A DNA stretch of 64,000 nucleotides from DASPKM01 sp035628135 (GCA_035628135.1 DASPKM010000006.1:434001-498000); one strand, 5' to 3'. Shown: positions 44,701-52,726, counted from the stretch's first letter. The notes: a model not told the origin generated them from the letters alone. Numbers and translations are program-made.

Positions 44701-44956
44701 GATAGTGGACAACCAGAAAGCTAAAGTGCAGGTGTTCCCCAACCCAAGTCCCGGCAACCTGCAGGTTATAATACCCGGCAACCAGGACAAGGCTGAAATA
44801 AGCATCCAGGACATGTATGGCAGGACCATTATGCGTCAAAACAGCAATGCCATCAGTACCAGGATGAACATATCAACCTTACCCTCAGGCGTATACGTAG
44901 TAAAAGTGAACAGGAATGGCAAAGAGATATTCAGCACCAAGATCGTAAAGGAATAA
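41705..44956 (+). CDS. T9SS-secreted reprolysin-like (M12B) metalloprotease (1083 aa)
   Basis: Signal peptide ends near AVAAQ. A propeptide region (25-200) precedes the metalloprotease domain (about 205-420). Its zinc site is H345-E346-M-G-H349-x5-H355 in LTHEMGHQFGGNH, with the Met-turn in SGSTIMGYAG near 380, the M12B metzincin set. Residues 420-650 are beta-sandwich modules (NNTPTASAGADFTI, then AVSWAVGTSQTVTW). A fibronectin type III domain lies at about 657-745, and two pre-peptidase C-terminal domains follow at about 755-865 and 875-990. The last 75 residues, from VQVFPNPSPGN, are a T9SS type A sorting domain. It is a secreted endopeptidase for protein degradation. A terminator follows. 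Confidence 0.92.
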   Translation: MRRTLSTALAVLLCIAVAAQDGNFWTQVNESRINKDLFANRFKPAAYKIFQLNEAALSNALRSVPSEKNVAAAASDFILHIPNENGQLERFRVVAAPVMHPDLAAKYPGINSYAGQGIDDPTSTIRFDVSPRGFHGMVLSTSRKTIYIDAIDRNDQYYVVFSRKDIGNYQSAFQCLTEDANLQAQQAIQNEALKNADDARLRTYRLALAASGEYSTYFLNGTETSDAQRKAKVLAAMNTAMTRTNGIYERDFGIRMVLIANNDAIIYLNASTDPWTNNFNSTTQTTIDNVIGNANYDIGHLVHRTSNNGNAGCIGCVCKTGQKGSAFTSHTTPEGDPFVVDYLTHEMGHQFGGNHTFAHSYEGTIAQCEPGSGSTIMGYAGITGSTTDVQPHSDDYFHARSIEQITNYIKSGTGGGACAVVTLTGNNTPTASAGADFTIPKSTPFTLTGTGTDADVSEVLTYGWEQIDARTSSSPTIPSATATAGPVFRSFTPTTSNSRTFPALASILNGTNTNKWEVLPSVQRTLNFRFTVKDNRAGGGNNKSDEMIVTVSSVAGPFAVTAPNTAVSWAVGTSQTVTWSVNSTNVAPVNCTNVAILLSVDGGNTFPITLAASTPNDGSENVTVPNNPSALCRIKVAAVGNIFFDISNTNFTIGGTPPACSSPTGLATSSITSSSATVSWSAVSGANSYDVDYKASAVSTWTNAASGTTATSVNLSGLSASTAYDWRVRANCSSGSSTYATGQFITNPIGGGCTTNFEPNESLAAAATVATNTTHSAGITTTTDKDWFAFTLSGTNNLNITLSNLPADYDIILYNSAGTEIRRSENAGTTSESIVNNNTAAGTYYIQVFGYNGANSTTVCYNLNIGATPVTTPTCPSTYDVSTNGTLGGAALVPFNTDIKGLISPSGDVDYYRFVITNGGTITITLTTLPADYDLRLYNSSGNVLQRSENGGTTSETISRNVPAGTYYARVVGWSGANSSTVCYTLRVALGTASREEDLIVDNQKAKVQVFPNPSPGNLQVIIPGNQDKAEISIQDMYGRTIMRQNSNAISTRMNISTLPSGVYVVKVNRNGKEIFSTKIVKE

Positions 44957-44980
44957 AGCAATATTTGCCGAAATAAAAAG

Positions 44981-45005
44981 GCCCTCCTTACGGAGGGCTT
45001 TTTTT
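44981..45005 (+). terminator. Terminator of the M12B protease gene
   Basis: GCCCTCC, loop TTAC, GGAGGGC, then TTTTTTT. Confidence 0.9.
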
Positions 45006-45072
45006 ATGAATGCTATAGTGTACGTTACTTAGGGGAAAGTGATTGGCAAACAATAGCGGGTGGCGTATATTT

Positions 45073-45753
45073 ATGGGTGGTGTGAAATCACAAAACCAAA
45101 AGCCTGCAAAGAAACTCTCCTCCAAAGCAGAAAGCATCTATGGTCAAATCAATAGTAAAGCCACCAGGCTTGGCGACTTAGGCACGATTGCGAAAGACAT
45201 CAAAAAGGATCACCAACTGGCTATGGAGCTATGGTCTACCGGTGAGTACCTGCCTCGCCAGTTGGCCATCCTGATCATGGACAAGAAGTTGTTGTCCGAA
45301 GAATTAATTGACAAACTTGACAAGGACATACAGCAGCATACGGATGAGGAAAGAAATCAACTAATAGATTGGTTGATGGCTAACCAACTTTCCAAAGACA
45401 AGAAAACGATTGCACTGATGGAATCGTGGGAAAATAGCCCCTCCGCACTTCAAAGACGGACTTTTTGGTATTACCAGGGGCGCTTGCGGTGGGTTGGCCA
45501 AACACCTCCTCCCAATAGTGAACAACTGCTTTCCTCCATTGAAGAACGAATAGAAAGCGAAAGCCCGGAAGTTCAATGGGCCATGAATTTTACCGCGGCT
45601 CAAATCGGCATCTTTCAGCCTGAACTTCGCGCCAGGTGCATTGCACTGGGAGAACGGGTTGGTTTATACAGAGATGAAATAGTGCCACGCGGATGCACGC
45701 CTAGTTATTTGCCTGCATTAATATCGATACAAGCTGCGAAGCTGAAGAAGTGA
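45073..45753 (+). CDS. DNA alkylation repair (AlkD-like) HEAT-fold protein
   Basis: I use ATG at 45073; a TTG at 45043 also opens this frame. The 226-residue protein is all-helical. IKKDHQLAMELWSTGEYLPRQLAILIMDKK near residue 45 and the block PEVQWAMNFTAAQIG, then GVERVGLYRDEIVPRGCTP-like region (here LGERVGLYRDEIVPRGC) near 195 match the AlkD DNA glycosylase family in pattern. AlkD excises positively charged alkyl adducts such as 7-methylguanine. Several catalytic Trp and Asp positions were not confirmed by alignment, so this may be a non-catalytic AlkD-like protein. No other repair gene is adjacent. Confidence 0.72.
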   Translation: MGGVKSQNQKPAKKLSSKAESIYGQINSKATRLGDLGTIAKDIKKDHQLAMELWSTGEYLPRQLAILIMDKKLLSEELIDKLDKDIQQHTDEERNQLIDWLMANQLSKDKKTIALMESWENSPSALQRRTFWYYQGRLRWVGQTPPPNSEQLLSSIEERIESESPEVQWAMNFTAAQIGIFQPELRARCIALGERVGLYRDEIVPRGCTPSYLPALISIQAAKLKK

Positions 45754-45869
45754 GATTATCCAAATATCAGGAAAAACACGGTTGTTCCTTATCCCCCAAA
45801 AAGATTATATTAGATTGTTTCAAACTGCGCTTACACCTGGACCAAAGCACATTTCTTTAACCCAAACCA

Positions 45870-46349
45870 ATGCTTATGCAAGCAAGTAACAAAAGTATCG
45901 TTGCTATTGTAGCAGGTGTTTTAACAGTGGCATTCTTCATGCCATGGATCCAATTATTTTTTGCGCTTAGCGGATGGGATATCGTCATTGGCAAAACACA
46001 GGGAGAAGACCACCTGTTCGTCAAGCTCATCATGCTTCTTTTCCCGATTTCGGGCCTCCTGATTCTTTTTGGCGCAGTGCTCAACAATGAAAAATATCCG
46101 CTGCCCAAATCGTTTCTTTTCAAACTGCCCCTGTGGGCATTGATAGTCCTGATAGTGGTACTGGTAATTAAATCGAACGGGCTGCCTGGTGAGGCCATCA
46201 ATGGAATTTTCAGGATACTGGGTGTTGGTTTCTGGTTAACGTTGATAGCTGCTGTTATCCTGCCATTTGTAGCCCCGGCTGTTGTCAGCGCACCGGGTCC
46301 GTCGAATACTCCGGGGAACGCGCCACCAACCAATCCGCCGGAACAGTAA
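45870..46349 (+). CDS. Four-helix membrane protein (159 aa)
   Basis: Hydrophobic stretches at about 9-32, 50-71, 83-101 and 115-139 suggest four membrane helices. The C-terminal 20 residues are Pro/Asn-rich (PGPSNTPGNAPPTNPPEQ). No transport motif was recognised. It stands between the AlkD-like gene and a lipoprotein gene on the same strand. Confidence 0.7.
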   Translation: MLMQASNKSIVAIVAGVLTVAFFMPWIQLFFALSGWDIVIGKTQGEDHLFVKLIMLLFPISGLLILFGAVLNNEKYPLPKSFLFKLPLWALIVLIVVLVIKSNGLPGEAINGIFRILGVGFWLTLIAAVILPFVAPAVVSAPGPSNTPGNAPPTNPPEQ

Positions 46350-46427
46350 TTAGCACTCCAATTGCAGACCAGATAATGCGGATGCCTGAGGCATACCCGT
46401 ACATTATGTATATTAGCGCTGCAATGT

Positions 46428-46832
46428 ATGCGGCTCGTTAATATCTTAAAATACAGCGGAATCCTTCTTTTGTGTTGGCTCACCCTTTCGTGCGAGAACA
46501 CTGCTCATATCGCTACCATCGATCACAAATTCTACGGCTGCTTCGCGATGGGTCATAATAAATTGAAGGTTTATAAAGAGGCCAATTTTGTCGTAGCGAG
46601 ATGGGAAAGGGACGGTGAAGAACCCTTGAAAGTACGGCTCAACCGCTCTCAAATGGATAGTTTAAACAATTTTATCCTGGAACTAAAAAACCTCGAGGAA
46701 GAAAATAGCTGTACCAGCGTTGATTATTATCATGTAATAAACGGCAACGAGACTATCCGGAAAACCGATGGAGGATGCAGCTGGGATGGATTTGGACGGT
46801 TAATAACGACGCTTTTCTGGAAAAAGAAATAA
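46428..46832 (+). CDS. Small lipoprotein of unknown function (134 aa)
   Basis: The first 22 residues form a lipoprotein signal with LTLSC. The mature part has a beta-rich pattern and four further Cys (CFAMGH, NSCTSV, GGCSWD). I do not recognise a family. It follows the membrane protein gene by 78 bases and may be co-transcribed with it. Confidence 0.65.
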   Translation: MRLVNILKYSGILLLCWLTLSCENTAHIATIDHKFYGCFAMGHNKLKVYKEANFVVARWERDGEEPLKVRLNRSQMDSLNNFILELKNLEEENSCTSVDYYHVINGNETIRKTDGGCSWDGFGRLITTLFWKKK

Positions 46833-46937
46833 TGGAAGGCCTATGTGCTTCATGCCGGCATACTATTACGTTACGGTTTCAAACATGCGCAGGTTGATGG
46901 ATACATTACGGATTGCGTATGAAAAGGACCTGTTCAA

Positions 46938-47357
46938 TTACTCCCTCCCCCACACTTCCACATCCGCTTTTTGTATTGCGCGGTTTTTGGTGTCGTAGGT
47001 AAATACGAGTTTGCTGACGGTCTTAACCGGCGATGGCAGTTCGATGACCTTGCTTTCGTTACCGGCGGGAATTGAATTGAGGATATCGATGTCCTGGGTT
47101 TGGCCCCCTTTATAATGCACCACGCAACGGTGCAGGTTAATGGCACCTTGTTTTACTTTAACGCGAACAGCATTCAGTTCCTTCTCGATGCCCTCTACCA
47201 CCATTTCGCTATGATCTACGGTATAATTTACAGTGCGGTCGCCGAGCTTGGCCCATTTGTCCTGGAAAGTGTTGGCGTAAAATACAGGAAGGCCCGCCAG
47301 CAGCGAGATGATCAGCGCCAGCTTCCCTGAACGTTTTCTAAAACCTTGTGACGACAT
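46938..47357 (-). CDS. Exported DUF2541-like beta-sandwich protein (139 aa)
   Basis: An N-terminal hydrophobic segment (about 12-29) serves as signal anchor or signal peptide. The mature part has KLGDRTVNYTVDHSEM, INLHRCVVHYKGGQTQDI and LVFTYDTKN, the repeated beta pattern of a small family of periplasmic proteins close to DUF2541. Function is unknown. It lies convergently to the small lipoprotein gene, with about 105 bases between. Confidence 0.55.
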   Translation of the reverse strand: MSSQGFRKRSGKLALIISLLAGLPVFYANTFQDKWAKLGDRTVNYTVDHSEMVVEGIEKELNAVRVKVKQGAINLHRCVVHYKGGQTQDIDILNSIPAGNESKVIELPSPVKTVSKLVFTYDTKNRAIQKADVEVWGRE

Positions 47358-47513
47358 ACTAGCATGTTTAACTTGAACAGGGGGACAGCCTCACTTGTAA
47401 TTTAAGCAAATTCCGGCATAGCAACAAGAGTCATGATCGCTGACAAATAGTAAAGGCTTATCAATGTATGCCCGGATTATTCAGTAATTATTGCGGTGAC
47501 CGATGGACGGTTA

Positions 47514-48092
47514 TCACTTGCCGGCCTGGATCTGTTGTTTGTCCAGCTTTTCCAGGATCTCTTTCTTTTGCCGCGGCAGCTTAAGCCTGTCTGACACCTT
47601 TCCGGTTACGCGCTTTACGGTAAAAGTGCCGGAGCCCCTTTCGCGCGAACTTACCGGCTCCAGGTGGCGGAACCACCTGCCTGCCAGGGTTTCAGCCGAA
47701 TCGGCATCCTTGTGCTCGAACAGGAATTGCACTACGTCTACCCTGGTGCCGCCTCCTTCGACCACCCTTCCCTGGATGAGCGAATAGATGAGCTTCTCCG
47801 GCTTGGCATTGCCTTCGAAAGTATAGGTAATGTTAGGTATGTCGGTTTTTTTGGTATCTATCGGGTACAGGTCTACAATGCAATACATCTTTCCTTCTAC
47901 CTGTACTATCTCCAGCACCATCTTAGCGGGTTGGCGAAGACCAATGGTGCCGAATATAAATTCCCCTTCCCAGGTGCCCGTAAAATCACCAGGCTGAGTA
48001 TCGGAAGCTGATTTGCCGGACGATGCGGATGGTTGTTGCGCATGCAGGGTAAAAGCTGTAAACAACAATATAAGTGTAAGCAGCTGCTTCAT
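47514..48092 (-). CDS. Secreted protein of unknown function (192 aa)
   Basis: I use ATG 48092, which gives MKQLLTLILLFTAFTLHAQQ; the ATG three codons earlier is also possible. The mature protein is a beta-rich domain starting FTGTWEGEFIF and ending in a basic helix (LKLPRQKKEILEKLDKQQ). The lipocalin-like opening (TGTWEG) is suggestive of a small-ligand-binding barrel, but this is only a resemblance. It is divergent from the dipeptide epimerase gene. Confidence 0.65.
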   Translation of the reverse strand: MKQLLTLILLFTAFTLHAQQPSASSGKSASDTQPGDFTGTWEGEFIFGTIGLRQPAKMVLEIVQVEGKMYCIVDLYPIDTKKTDIPNITYTFEGNAKPEKLIYSLIQGRVVEGGGTRVDVVQFLFEHKDADSAETLAGRWFRHLEPVSSRERGSGTFTVKRVTGKVSDRLKLPRQKKEILEKLDKQQIQAGK

Positions 48093-48183
48093 AATAATCA
48101 TTTACATGAGTAAAGTACGATATTAATTCTAAACACATCCTTAAAAAAATGCTTGCTTATCTTGCGGCTCCAATCAGCCAGGC

Positions 48184-49281
48184 ATGATCATACGGAACAT
48201 AGAAATTTACAAGCTCAGCATACCGATGCATCCCTTTACCATCGCTACGGGCACGATGCATTATGCCCAGAATATTTTCATAAGAGTGCATACCACGCAG
48301 GGGTTAACCGGCCACGGCGAGTGCTCCGCTTTCCCGATGATAGTGGGTGAAACACAAAATACCTGCTTCGAAATGGCAAAGGATTTTGCAAGCATATGGA
48401 AGGGAAAGGACGCTTCTGATATAGAGCAGCGCATGCAGGAATTGCACGCCTTTACGGCTTTCAACAGCACCATTAAAAGCGCTTTCGACATGGCCCTGTA
48501 CGACCTGGCGGCGCAGCAGGCGCGCCAGCCATTGTACCAGTTCCTGGGTGGCAGCAAAAAAACGATCGAGACCGATCTTACCATCGGCATTTCAAGCCCT
48601 GCGGCCATGGCCGAACAAGCCATGGATTTTGTAAGGCGCGGCGTACGCATCATTAAAATAAAACTGGGGAAAAACGCACAGGAAGACGTGGAACGTGTAA
48701 AAAGCATCCGCGAAGCCGCGGGCCCTGAAATTTTGTTGCGCATAGACGCCAACCAGGGATGGGATTACGAAGACGCACTGTATGCGCTACAGGCCATGTA
48801 CAATTACGATATACAATTTTGCGAACAGCCCATGCGGCATTGGAACGATGACAAGCTGCCGTTGCTGAAGCAACTGTCGCCTATTCCCATCATGGCCGAT
48901 GAAAGCGTGTTCGACCACCACGATGCGGAACGGCTGATCAATGCAGATGCCTGCACCTATGTAAATATCAAGTTCTCCAAATCGGGCGGAATACTGGAAG
49001 CGAAGAAAATAAACGAAGTATGCGAAGCCCGCGGTGTGCCCTGCATGATGGGGGGCATGCTCGAAAGCAGGCTGGCGCTTACCGCCTTTGCGCATTTTGC
49101 GATGGCGCACGACAATATCCAATTTTATGATATGGATACGTGCATGCTCGGCCACAAGACCGATCCGGTAGTGCGCGGTGTGCGCTATAATGGATTTTTA
49201 CTGGAATTGGATGATGAACCGGGCCTGGGAGCAGATATCGATGCGGATTTCCTGCGGGAATGCGAACGCATTGAAATTTGA
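48184..49281 (+). CDS. Dipeptide epimerase (enolase superfamily)
   Basis: A 365-residue member of the muconate-lactonising/mandelate-racemase group. The barrel carries the two acid/base lysines (K158-x-K160 in IIKIKLG and K263/K266 in VNIKFSKSGG) and Mg2+ ligands D188 in RIDANQGW, E214 in FCEQP and D239 in ADES. The pattern fits L-Ala-D/L-Glu epimerase and related dipeptide epimerases, which convert peptide released from peptidoglycan so that it can be degraded. The specificity loops were not checked, so other dipeptides are possible. Peptidoglycan recycling would match the transglycosylase and hydrolases in this window. Confidence 0.88.
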   Translation: MIIRNIEIYKLSIPMHPFTIATGTMHYAQNIFIRVHTTQGLTGHGECSAFPMIVGETQNTCFEMAKDFASIWKGKDASDIEQRMQELHAFTAFNSTIKSAFDMALYDLAAQQARQPLYQFLGGSKKTIETDLTIGISSPAAMAEQAMDFVRRGVRIIKIKLGKNAQEDVERVKSIREAAGPEILLRIDANQGWDYEDALYALQAMYNYDIQFCEQPMRHWNDDKLPLLKQLSPIPIMADESVFDHHDAERLINADACTYVNIKFSKSGGILEAKKINEVCEARGVPCMMGGMLESRLALTAFAHFAMAHDNIQFYDMDTCMLGHKTDPVVRGVRYNGFLLELDDEPGLGADIDADFLRECERIEI

Positions 49282-49303
49282 AAGAAACATCGGTTTATTC
49301 AAC

Positions 49304-49327
49304 AACCGGAAGTTCCGGTTACCTTTG
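49304..49327. promoter_or_regulatory. Palindrome overlapping the thioesterase -7 box
   Basis: AACCGGAA, one base G, TTCCGGTT (49304-49320) is a perfect inverted repeat. Its last base is the first base of TACCTTTG (49320-49327), an exact TAnnTTTG promoter box. A regulator bound here would block RNA polymerase, so it looks like a repressor operator. The thioesterase ATG is about 98 bases downstream. Confidence 0.55.
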
Positions 49328-49424
49328 AACCGGGTACACTACAACAACCGGCAATAACGGTCAATAGCTAACATCAAACATTTAAAGAAGTCGTTTTGAC
49401 TACCTCATAATAAAAATCTACAGC

Positions 49425-49949
49425 ATGGAAGTTCGAACCAAGGCGGCAAAGGAATCAGCAGTGATCATGACGGAAATTGTATTGCCGAACGATACCAATG
49501 TTTTCGGCAACCTCATGGGCGGGAGACTGATGTACTGGATGGACATAGCGGCCGCGCTTTCGGCGGCAAAGCATTGCAACGCCCCCGTAGTAACCGCTTC
49601 GGTAGACAATATTTCCTTCGAAGCGCCGATACGCCTGGGCAATGCCGTGAACATAGAAGCCCGTGTAAGCCGTGCCTTCAATACATCCATGGAAGTGCAC
49701 CTGAAGGTTTGGGGCGAAGACCTTACGCAGCAATACCGCTATAAAAGCAATGAAGCATACTACACATTCGTTGCGCTTGACCCAAACCGTAAGCCGAGGC
49801 CCGTGCCTCAATTATTACCGGAAACAGATGAAGAAAGAAAACTGTTCGAAGGAGCGTTGAGAAGGCGGCAGGTGCGGTTGATACTTGGCGGAAAAATGAA
49901 GCCGAACGACGCGGCCGAGCTAAAGGCCCTGTTTACAAAAGATAATTGA
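49425..49949 (+). CDS. Acyl-CoA thioesterase (hotdog fold)
   Basis: A 174-residue hotdog-fold protein of the YciA/acyl-CoA hydrolase type. TEIVLPNDTNVFGNLMGGRLMYWMDIAAALSA carries the conserved Asn/Asp and Gly-Gly stretch, and ASVDNISFEAPIRLGN the central strand and acid. The C-terminal 50 residues are charged and helical. It hydrolyses acyl-CoA to free acid and CoA in the cytoplasm. Its promoter overlaps a palindrome, which suggests control by a ligand-sensing repressor such as a TetR-family fatty-acid regulator, but no such gene is nearby. Confidence 0.88.
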   Translation: MEVRTKAAKESAVIMTEIVLPNDTNVFGNLMGGRLMYWMDIAAALSAAKHCNAPVVTASVDNISFEAPIRLGNAVNIEARVSRAFNTSMEVHLKVWGEDLTQQYRYKSNEAYYTFVALDPNRKPRPVPQLLPETDEERKLFEGALRRRQVRLILGGKMKPNDAAELKALFTKDN

Positions 49950-50007
49950 TAGTCAATGCTGACAAGCTGGCAATTACAGCGGTTTACCTAAATCGAGCGG
50001 TAGGCGA

Positions 50008-50043
50008 AGCTAAAGCGAATCTAAGACGAATCTAAGACGAACG
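50008..50043 (+). repeat. 11-bp tandem repeat, three units
   Basis: CTAAAGCGAAT, CTAAGACGAAT and CTAAGACGAAC follow each other, ending near the stop of the convergent acyltransferase gene. It lies in the gap 49950-50061, which otherwise holds nothing I can name. Confidence 0.5.
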
Positions 50044-50061
50044 TACATTTTGGCGGCTTGC

Positions 50062-50841
50062 CTATGCTTCCACTAAATTTTCCTTATTGACCCAGTGATG
50101 CGCGCCGCGCATCATGTATTTCTTACTTTGCTCGATGGCATCCATGATCTGTTGCAGTATTTCTTCAGTGCTGGCATCGTAATCAAGGTCAAGGGGTTCT
50201 TTAAAAGTCACCGATAACAAAGACCCGGTCTTCTTGAACTTCATTCCTTTTTTATTGAACGCCCTCCAGAAACCATTGATGACTACCGGCACTACCACCG
50301 GGCGGTTTTGTTTAATGATGTAGGCCGTGCCTTTACGTCCTGGCGCAAAAGGCTTGGTGGTTCCCTGCGGGAATGTGATCACCCAACTATCGCTGAGCGC
50401 CCTGGCTATCTTGCGCGTATCGGAAGGATCGAGGCCGCGCCTTACCTCCTGCCCGTCCTTTTTCCATGTGCGCTTTACCGTAAGTGCGCCGGCTAGTGCA
50501 AACAACCTGCTGATCCAGCTGCCCTTCATCGTTTCTTCTGCCGCCACGTAATACACATCGGTAAAGGGATTGAGCAAATAATACGGAACGCCCAGTCGGT
50601 TGCGCTTGCGCCATTTAACCGCGCAAAAGATGTGCAGGAAGGTAATTACGTCTGCGAAATAGGTTTGATGATTGCTTACAAACAACACATTGCTGCGTGG
50701 GAGCTTTTCCAGGTGTTCGGTGCCCCTGATCCTGAGCTTGTTGATAATGACCAGGCCAGGATAAGAAATGATGCCGACGATGGCATAGACAATTTTTCTG
50801 ACCAGCCTGAAATTCTTTAATCGCCGAATGATCGAAGCCAT
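50062..50841 (-). CDS. PlsC-family lysophospholipid acyltransferase
   Basis: A 259-residue acyltransferase. An N-terminal helix (about 17-36) probably associates with the membrane. The acyl-transfer block is SNHQTYFADV, with His58 and Asp64, so five residues separate them where the classical motif is HX4D. Further blocks are FPQGTTKPFAPGRKG (acceptor binding) and VVPVVING. This subfamily transfers acyl chains to 1-acyl-glycerol 3-phosphate or other lysolipids in membrane synthesis. It is transcribed next to a small minus-strand gene and divergently from none. Confidence 0.82.
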   Translation of the reverse strand: MASIIRRLKNFRLVRKIVYAIVGIISYPGLVIINKLRIRGTEHLEKLPRSNVLFVSNHQTYFADVITFLHIFCAVKWRKRNRLGVPYYLLNPFTDVYYVAAEETMKGSWISRLFALAGALTVKRTWKKDGQEVRRGLDPSDTRKIARALSDSWVITFPQGTTKPFAPGRKGTAYIIKQNRPVVVPVVINGFWRAFNKKGMKFKKTGSLLSVTFKEPLDLDYDASTEEILQQIMDAIEQSKKYMMRGAHHWVNKENLVEA

Positions 50842-50898
50842 GACAAGCGTTTAGATAATGCAATATATGATTTTAGCCAATTTGCCTTCTTACATCAA

Positions 50899-51207
50899 CT
50901 ATCTCGCCGGTTTCCGGATGCTTAGTTTTTCGATCATTTCATCGCTTAAGCTATCGGCCGATACGCCAAAACCATTTACCAGAACGCCCTTTTCGCCATG
51001 CCTGGATTCGATAGCGTATACAACGGCCTCATCGGCGGGATCGCTTTGCCCTTCGTACCGGTGTACTTCGGTAATGATGAATTCGTCGGGGGCGAGCTTG
51101 CCGGTGTGGTTACAAACGATGCAATCGTACTGCAGGTTGAAATCGATGCCGTACCCTCTCTGTTTCAGGCCATTAACCGCCTCTGAAACCGTATCGTATG
51201 TGTACAT
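50899..51207 (-). CDS. Small conserved bacteroidotal protein (102 aa)
   Basis: ATG at 51207 gives MYTYDTVSEAVNGLKQRGYGIDFNLQYDCI, the start of a family I recall as common in Bacteroidota. CIVCNHTGKLAPDEFIITEVHRYEGQSDPADEAVVYAIES is its core. Database entries often call it phosphoribosylpyrophosphate synthetase, but it lacks every PRPP synthetase motif and is a third of the length, so that name is almost surely wrong. Function unknown. An exact TAnnTTTG box lies 18 bases upstream. Confidence 0.75.
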   Translation of the reverse strand: MYTYDTVSEAVNGLKQRGYGIDFNLQYDCIVCNHTGKLAPDEFIITEVHRYEGQSDPADEAVVYAIESRHGEKGVLVNGFGVSADSLSDEMIEKLSIRKPAR

Positions 51208-51224
51208 GCTATGTGGTTGAAAAA

Positions 51225-51232
51225 CAAAGGTA
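51225..51232 (-). promoter_or_regulatory. Bacteroidota-type -7 element (102-aa gene)
   Basis: On the minus strand TACCTTTG, an exact match. The -33 box is unclear. Confidence 0.5.
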
Positions 51233-51292
51233 AATGATATGGGGCCTTTGCTTACTGGTTTGTACACACCTGTATCAAAAAGCTCCACAGAA

Positions 51293-51323
51293 TTGCATTT
51301 TCGCAAGGGGAATATTACCTTTG
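51293..51323 (+). promoter_or_regulatory. Bacteroidota-type promoter (S-adenosylhomocysteine hydrolase)
   Basis: TTG at 51293-51295, 20 bases, TACCTTTG at 51316-51323. The spacing and -7 box match the phylum consensus. The start codon is only 20 bases downstream, so the leader is short. The divergent promoter of the 102-aa gene lies about 60 bases away. Confidence 0.7.
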
Positions 51324-51342
51324 CCGCACAAAAAATAAGCAA

Positions 51343-52671
51343 ATGTCGACATTGACGCATTCACAAATTGACTTTAGCCTTCCTTACAAAGTAGCCGATA
51401 TATCCCTGGCCGAGTGGGGACGCAAAGAAATCCGCCTTGCCGAGGCCGAAATGCCCGGACTGATGGCGCTGAGAAAAGAATATGGCCCCAGCCAACCACT
51501 TAAGGGCGCCCGCGTTGCAGGCTGCCTGCACATGACCATTCAAACTGCCGTGCTCATCGAGACCCTCGTGGCCCTCGGCGCTGAAGTAAAATGGAGCTCG
51601 TGCAACATCTTCTCCACGCAGGACCATGCTGCCGCCGCCATTGCAGCAGCAGGCATAGGCGTATATGCCTGGAAAGGCCAGACACTCGAAGAAGCTGACT
51701 GGTGCATTGAACAAACGCTTTTCTTCGGTGGCGCCGACCGCCCGCTGAACATGATCCTCGACGACGGCGGCGACCTTACCAACATGGTATTCGATAAATA
51801 TCCCGAATTGGTACAGCACATCAGGGGCCTGAGCGAAGAAACCACTACCGGCGTTCACCGCCTGTACGAGCGCATGGTAAAAGGCACGCTGCCCATTCCC
51901 GCGATCAATGTGAACGACTCCGTTACCAAGAGCAAATTCGATAATAAATACGGTTGTAAAGAAAGCCTGGTAGACGCTATCCGCCGCGCCACCGACGTAA
52001 TGCTGGCCGGTAAAGTAGCGGTAGTAGGCGGTTATGGCGACGTAGGTAAAGGTTCCGCCGCATCACTTGCAGGCGCAGGCTGCCGCGTAATAGTAACCGA
52101 AATCGATCCTATCTGCGCATTGCAGGCCGCTATGGACGGGTTCGAGGTAAAGAAAATGATCGATGCGGTGAAAGAAGCAGACATTATCGTAACTGCTTCA
52201 GGATGCCGCGACCTCATCACCGAAAAACATTTCCGCCTGATGAAGGACAAGGCCATCGTATGTAACATCGGCCACTTCGATATCGAGATCGACATTGCAT
52301 GGATCAATAAAAACTACGGCCATACAAAAGATACCATCAAGCCGCAGGTAGATATTTACAATGTAGAAGGTAAAGACATCATCATCCTGGCCGAAGGCCG
52401 CCTGGTAAACCTGGGTTGCGCAACCGGCCACCCCAGCTTTGTAATGAGCAACTCATTCACCAACCAAACGCTGGCACAGATAGAGCTTTGGACCAATTAC
52501 AAAAACTACGAGAACAAAGTATATGTATTGCCTAAGCATTTGGATGAAAAAGTAGCGCGCCTGCATCTCTCCAAGATCGGCGTTGAACTGGATGAATTGA
52601 CCGAGCCGCAAGCCGAATACCTCGGCATTCCCAAGAACGGACCGTTCAAATCCGAACACTACAGGTATTAA
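51343..52671 (+). CDS. ahcY: Adenosylhomocysteinase
   Basis: A 442-residue NAD-dependent enzyme of the usual length. NDSVTKSKFDNKYGC in the middle, the Rossmann segment VAVVGGYGDVGKGSAASLAGAG, and the hallmark C-terminus KSEHYRY are all present. It splits S-adenosylhomocysteine reversibly into adenosine and homocysteine, removing the inhibitory product of methyltransferases and feeding methionine recycling. It has its own promoter and a strong terminator, so it is monocistronic. No methionine or S-adenosylmethionine riboswitch was seen in the very short leader. Confidence 0.97.
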   Translation: MSTLTHSQIDFSLPYKVADISLAEWGRKEIRLAEAEMPGLMALRKEYGPSQPLKGARVAGCLHMTIQTAVLIETLVALGAEVKWSSCNIFSTQDHAAAAIAAAGIGVYAWKGQTLEEADWCIEQTLFFGGADRPLNMILDDGGDLTNMVFDKYPELVQHIRGLSEETTTGVHRLYERMVKGTLPIPAINVNDSVTKSKFDNKYGCKESLVDAIRRATDVMLAGKVAVVGGYGDVGKGSAASLAGAGCRVIVTEIDPICALQAAMDGFEVKKMIDAVKEADIIVTASGCRDLITEKHFRLMKDKAIVCNIGHFDIEIDIAWINKNYGHTKDTIKPQVDIYNVEGKDIIILAEGRLVNLGCATGHPSFVMSNSFTNQTLAQIELWTNYKNYENKVYVLPKHLDEKVARLHLSKIGVELDELTEPQAEYLGIPKNGPFKSEHYRY

Positions 52672-52689
52672 TAATAAATGTGAAGATGA

Positions 52690-52726
52690 ATGTGCGAATT
52701 GAAAATTTCAATTCGCACATTTTTTT
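52690..52726 (+). terminator. Terminator of ahcY
   Basis: TGTGCGAATTGAAA pairs with its perfect complement ending at 52719, followed by TTTTTTTA. Confidence 0.9.
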
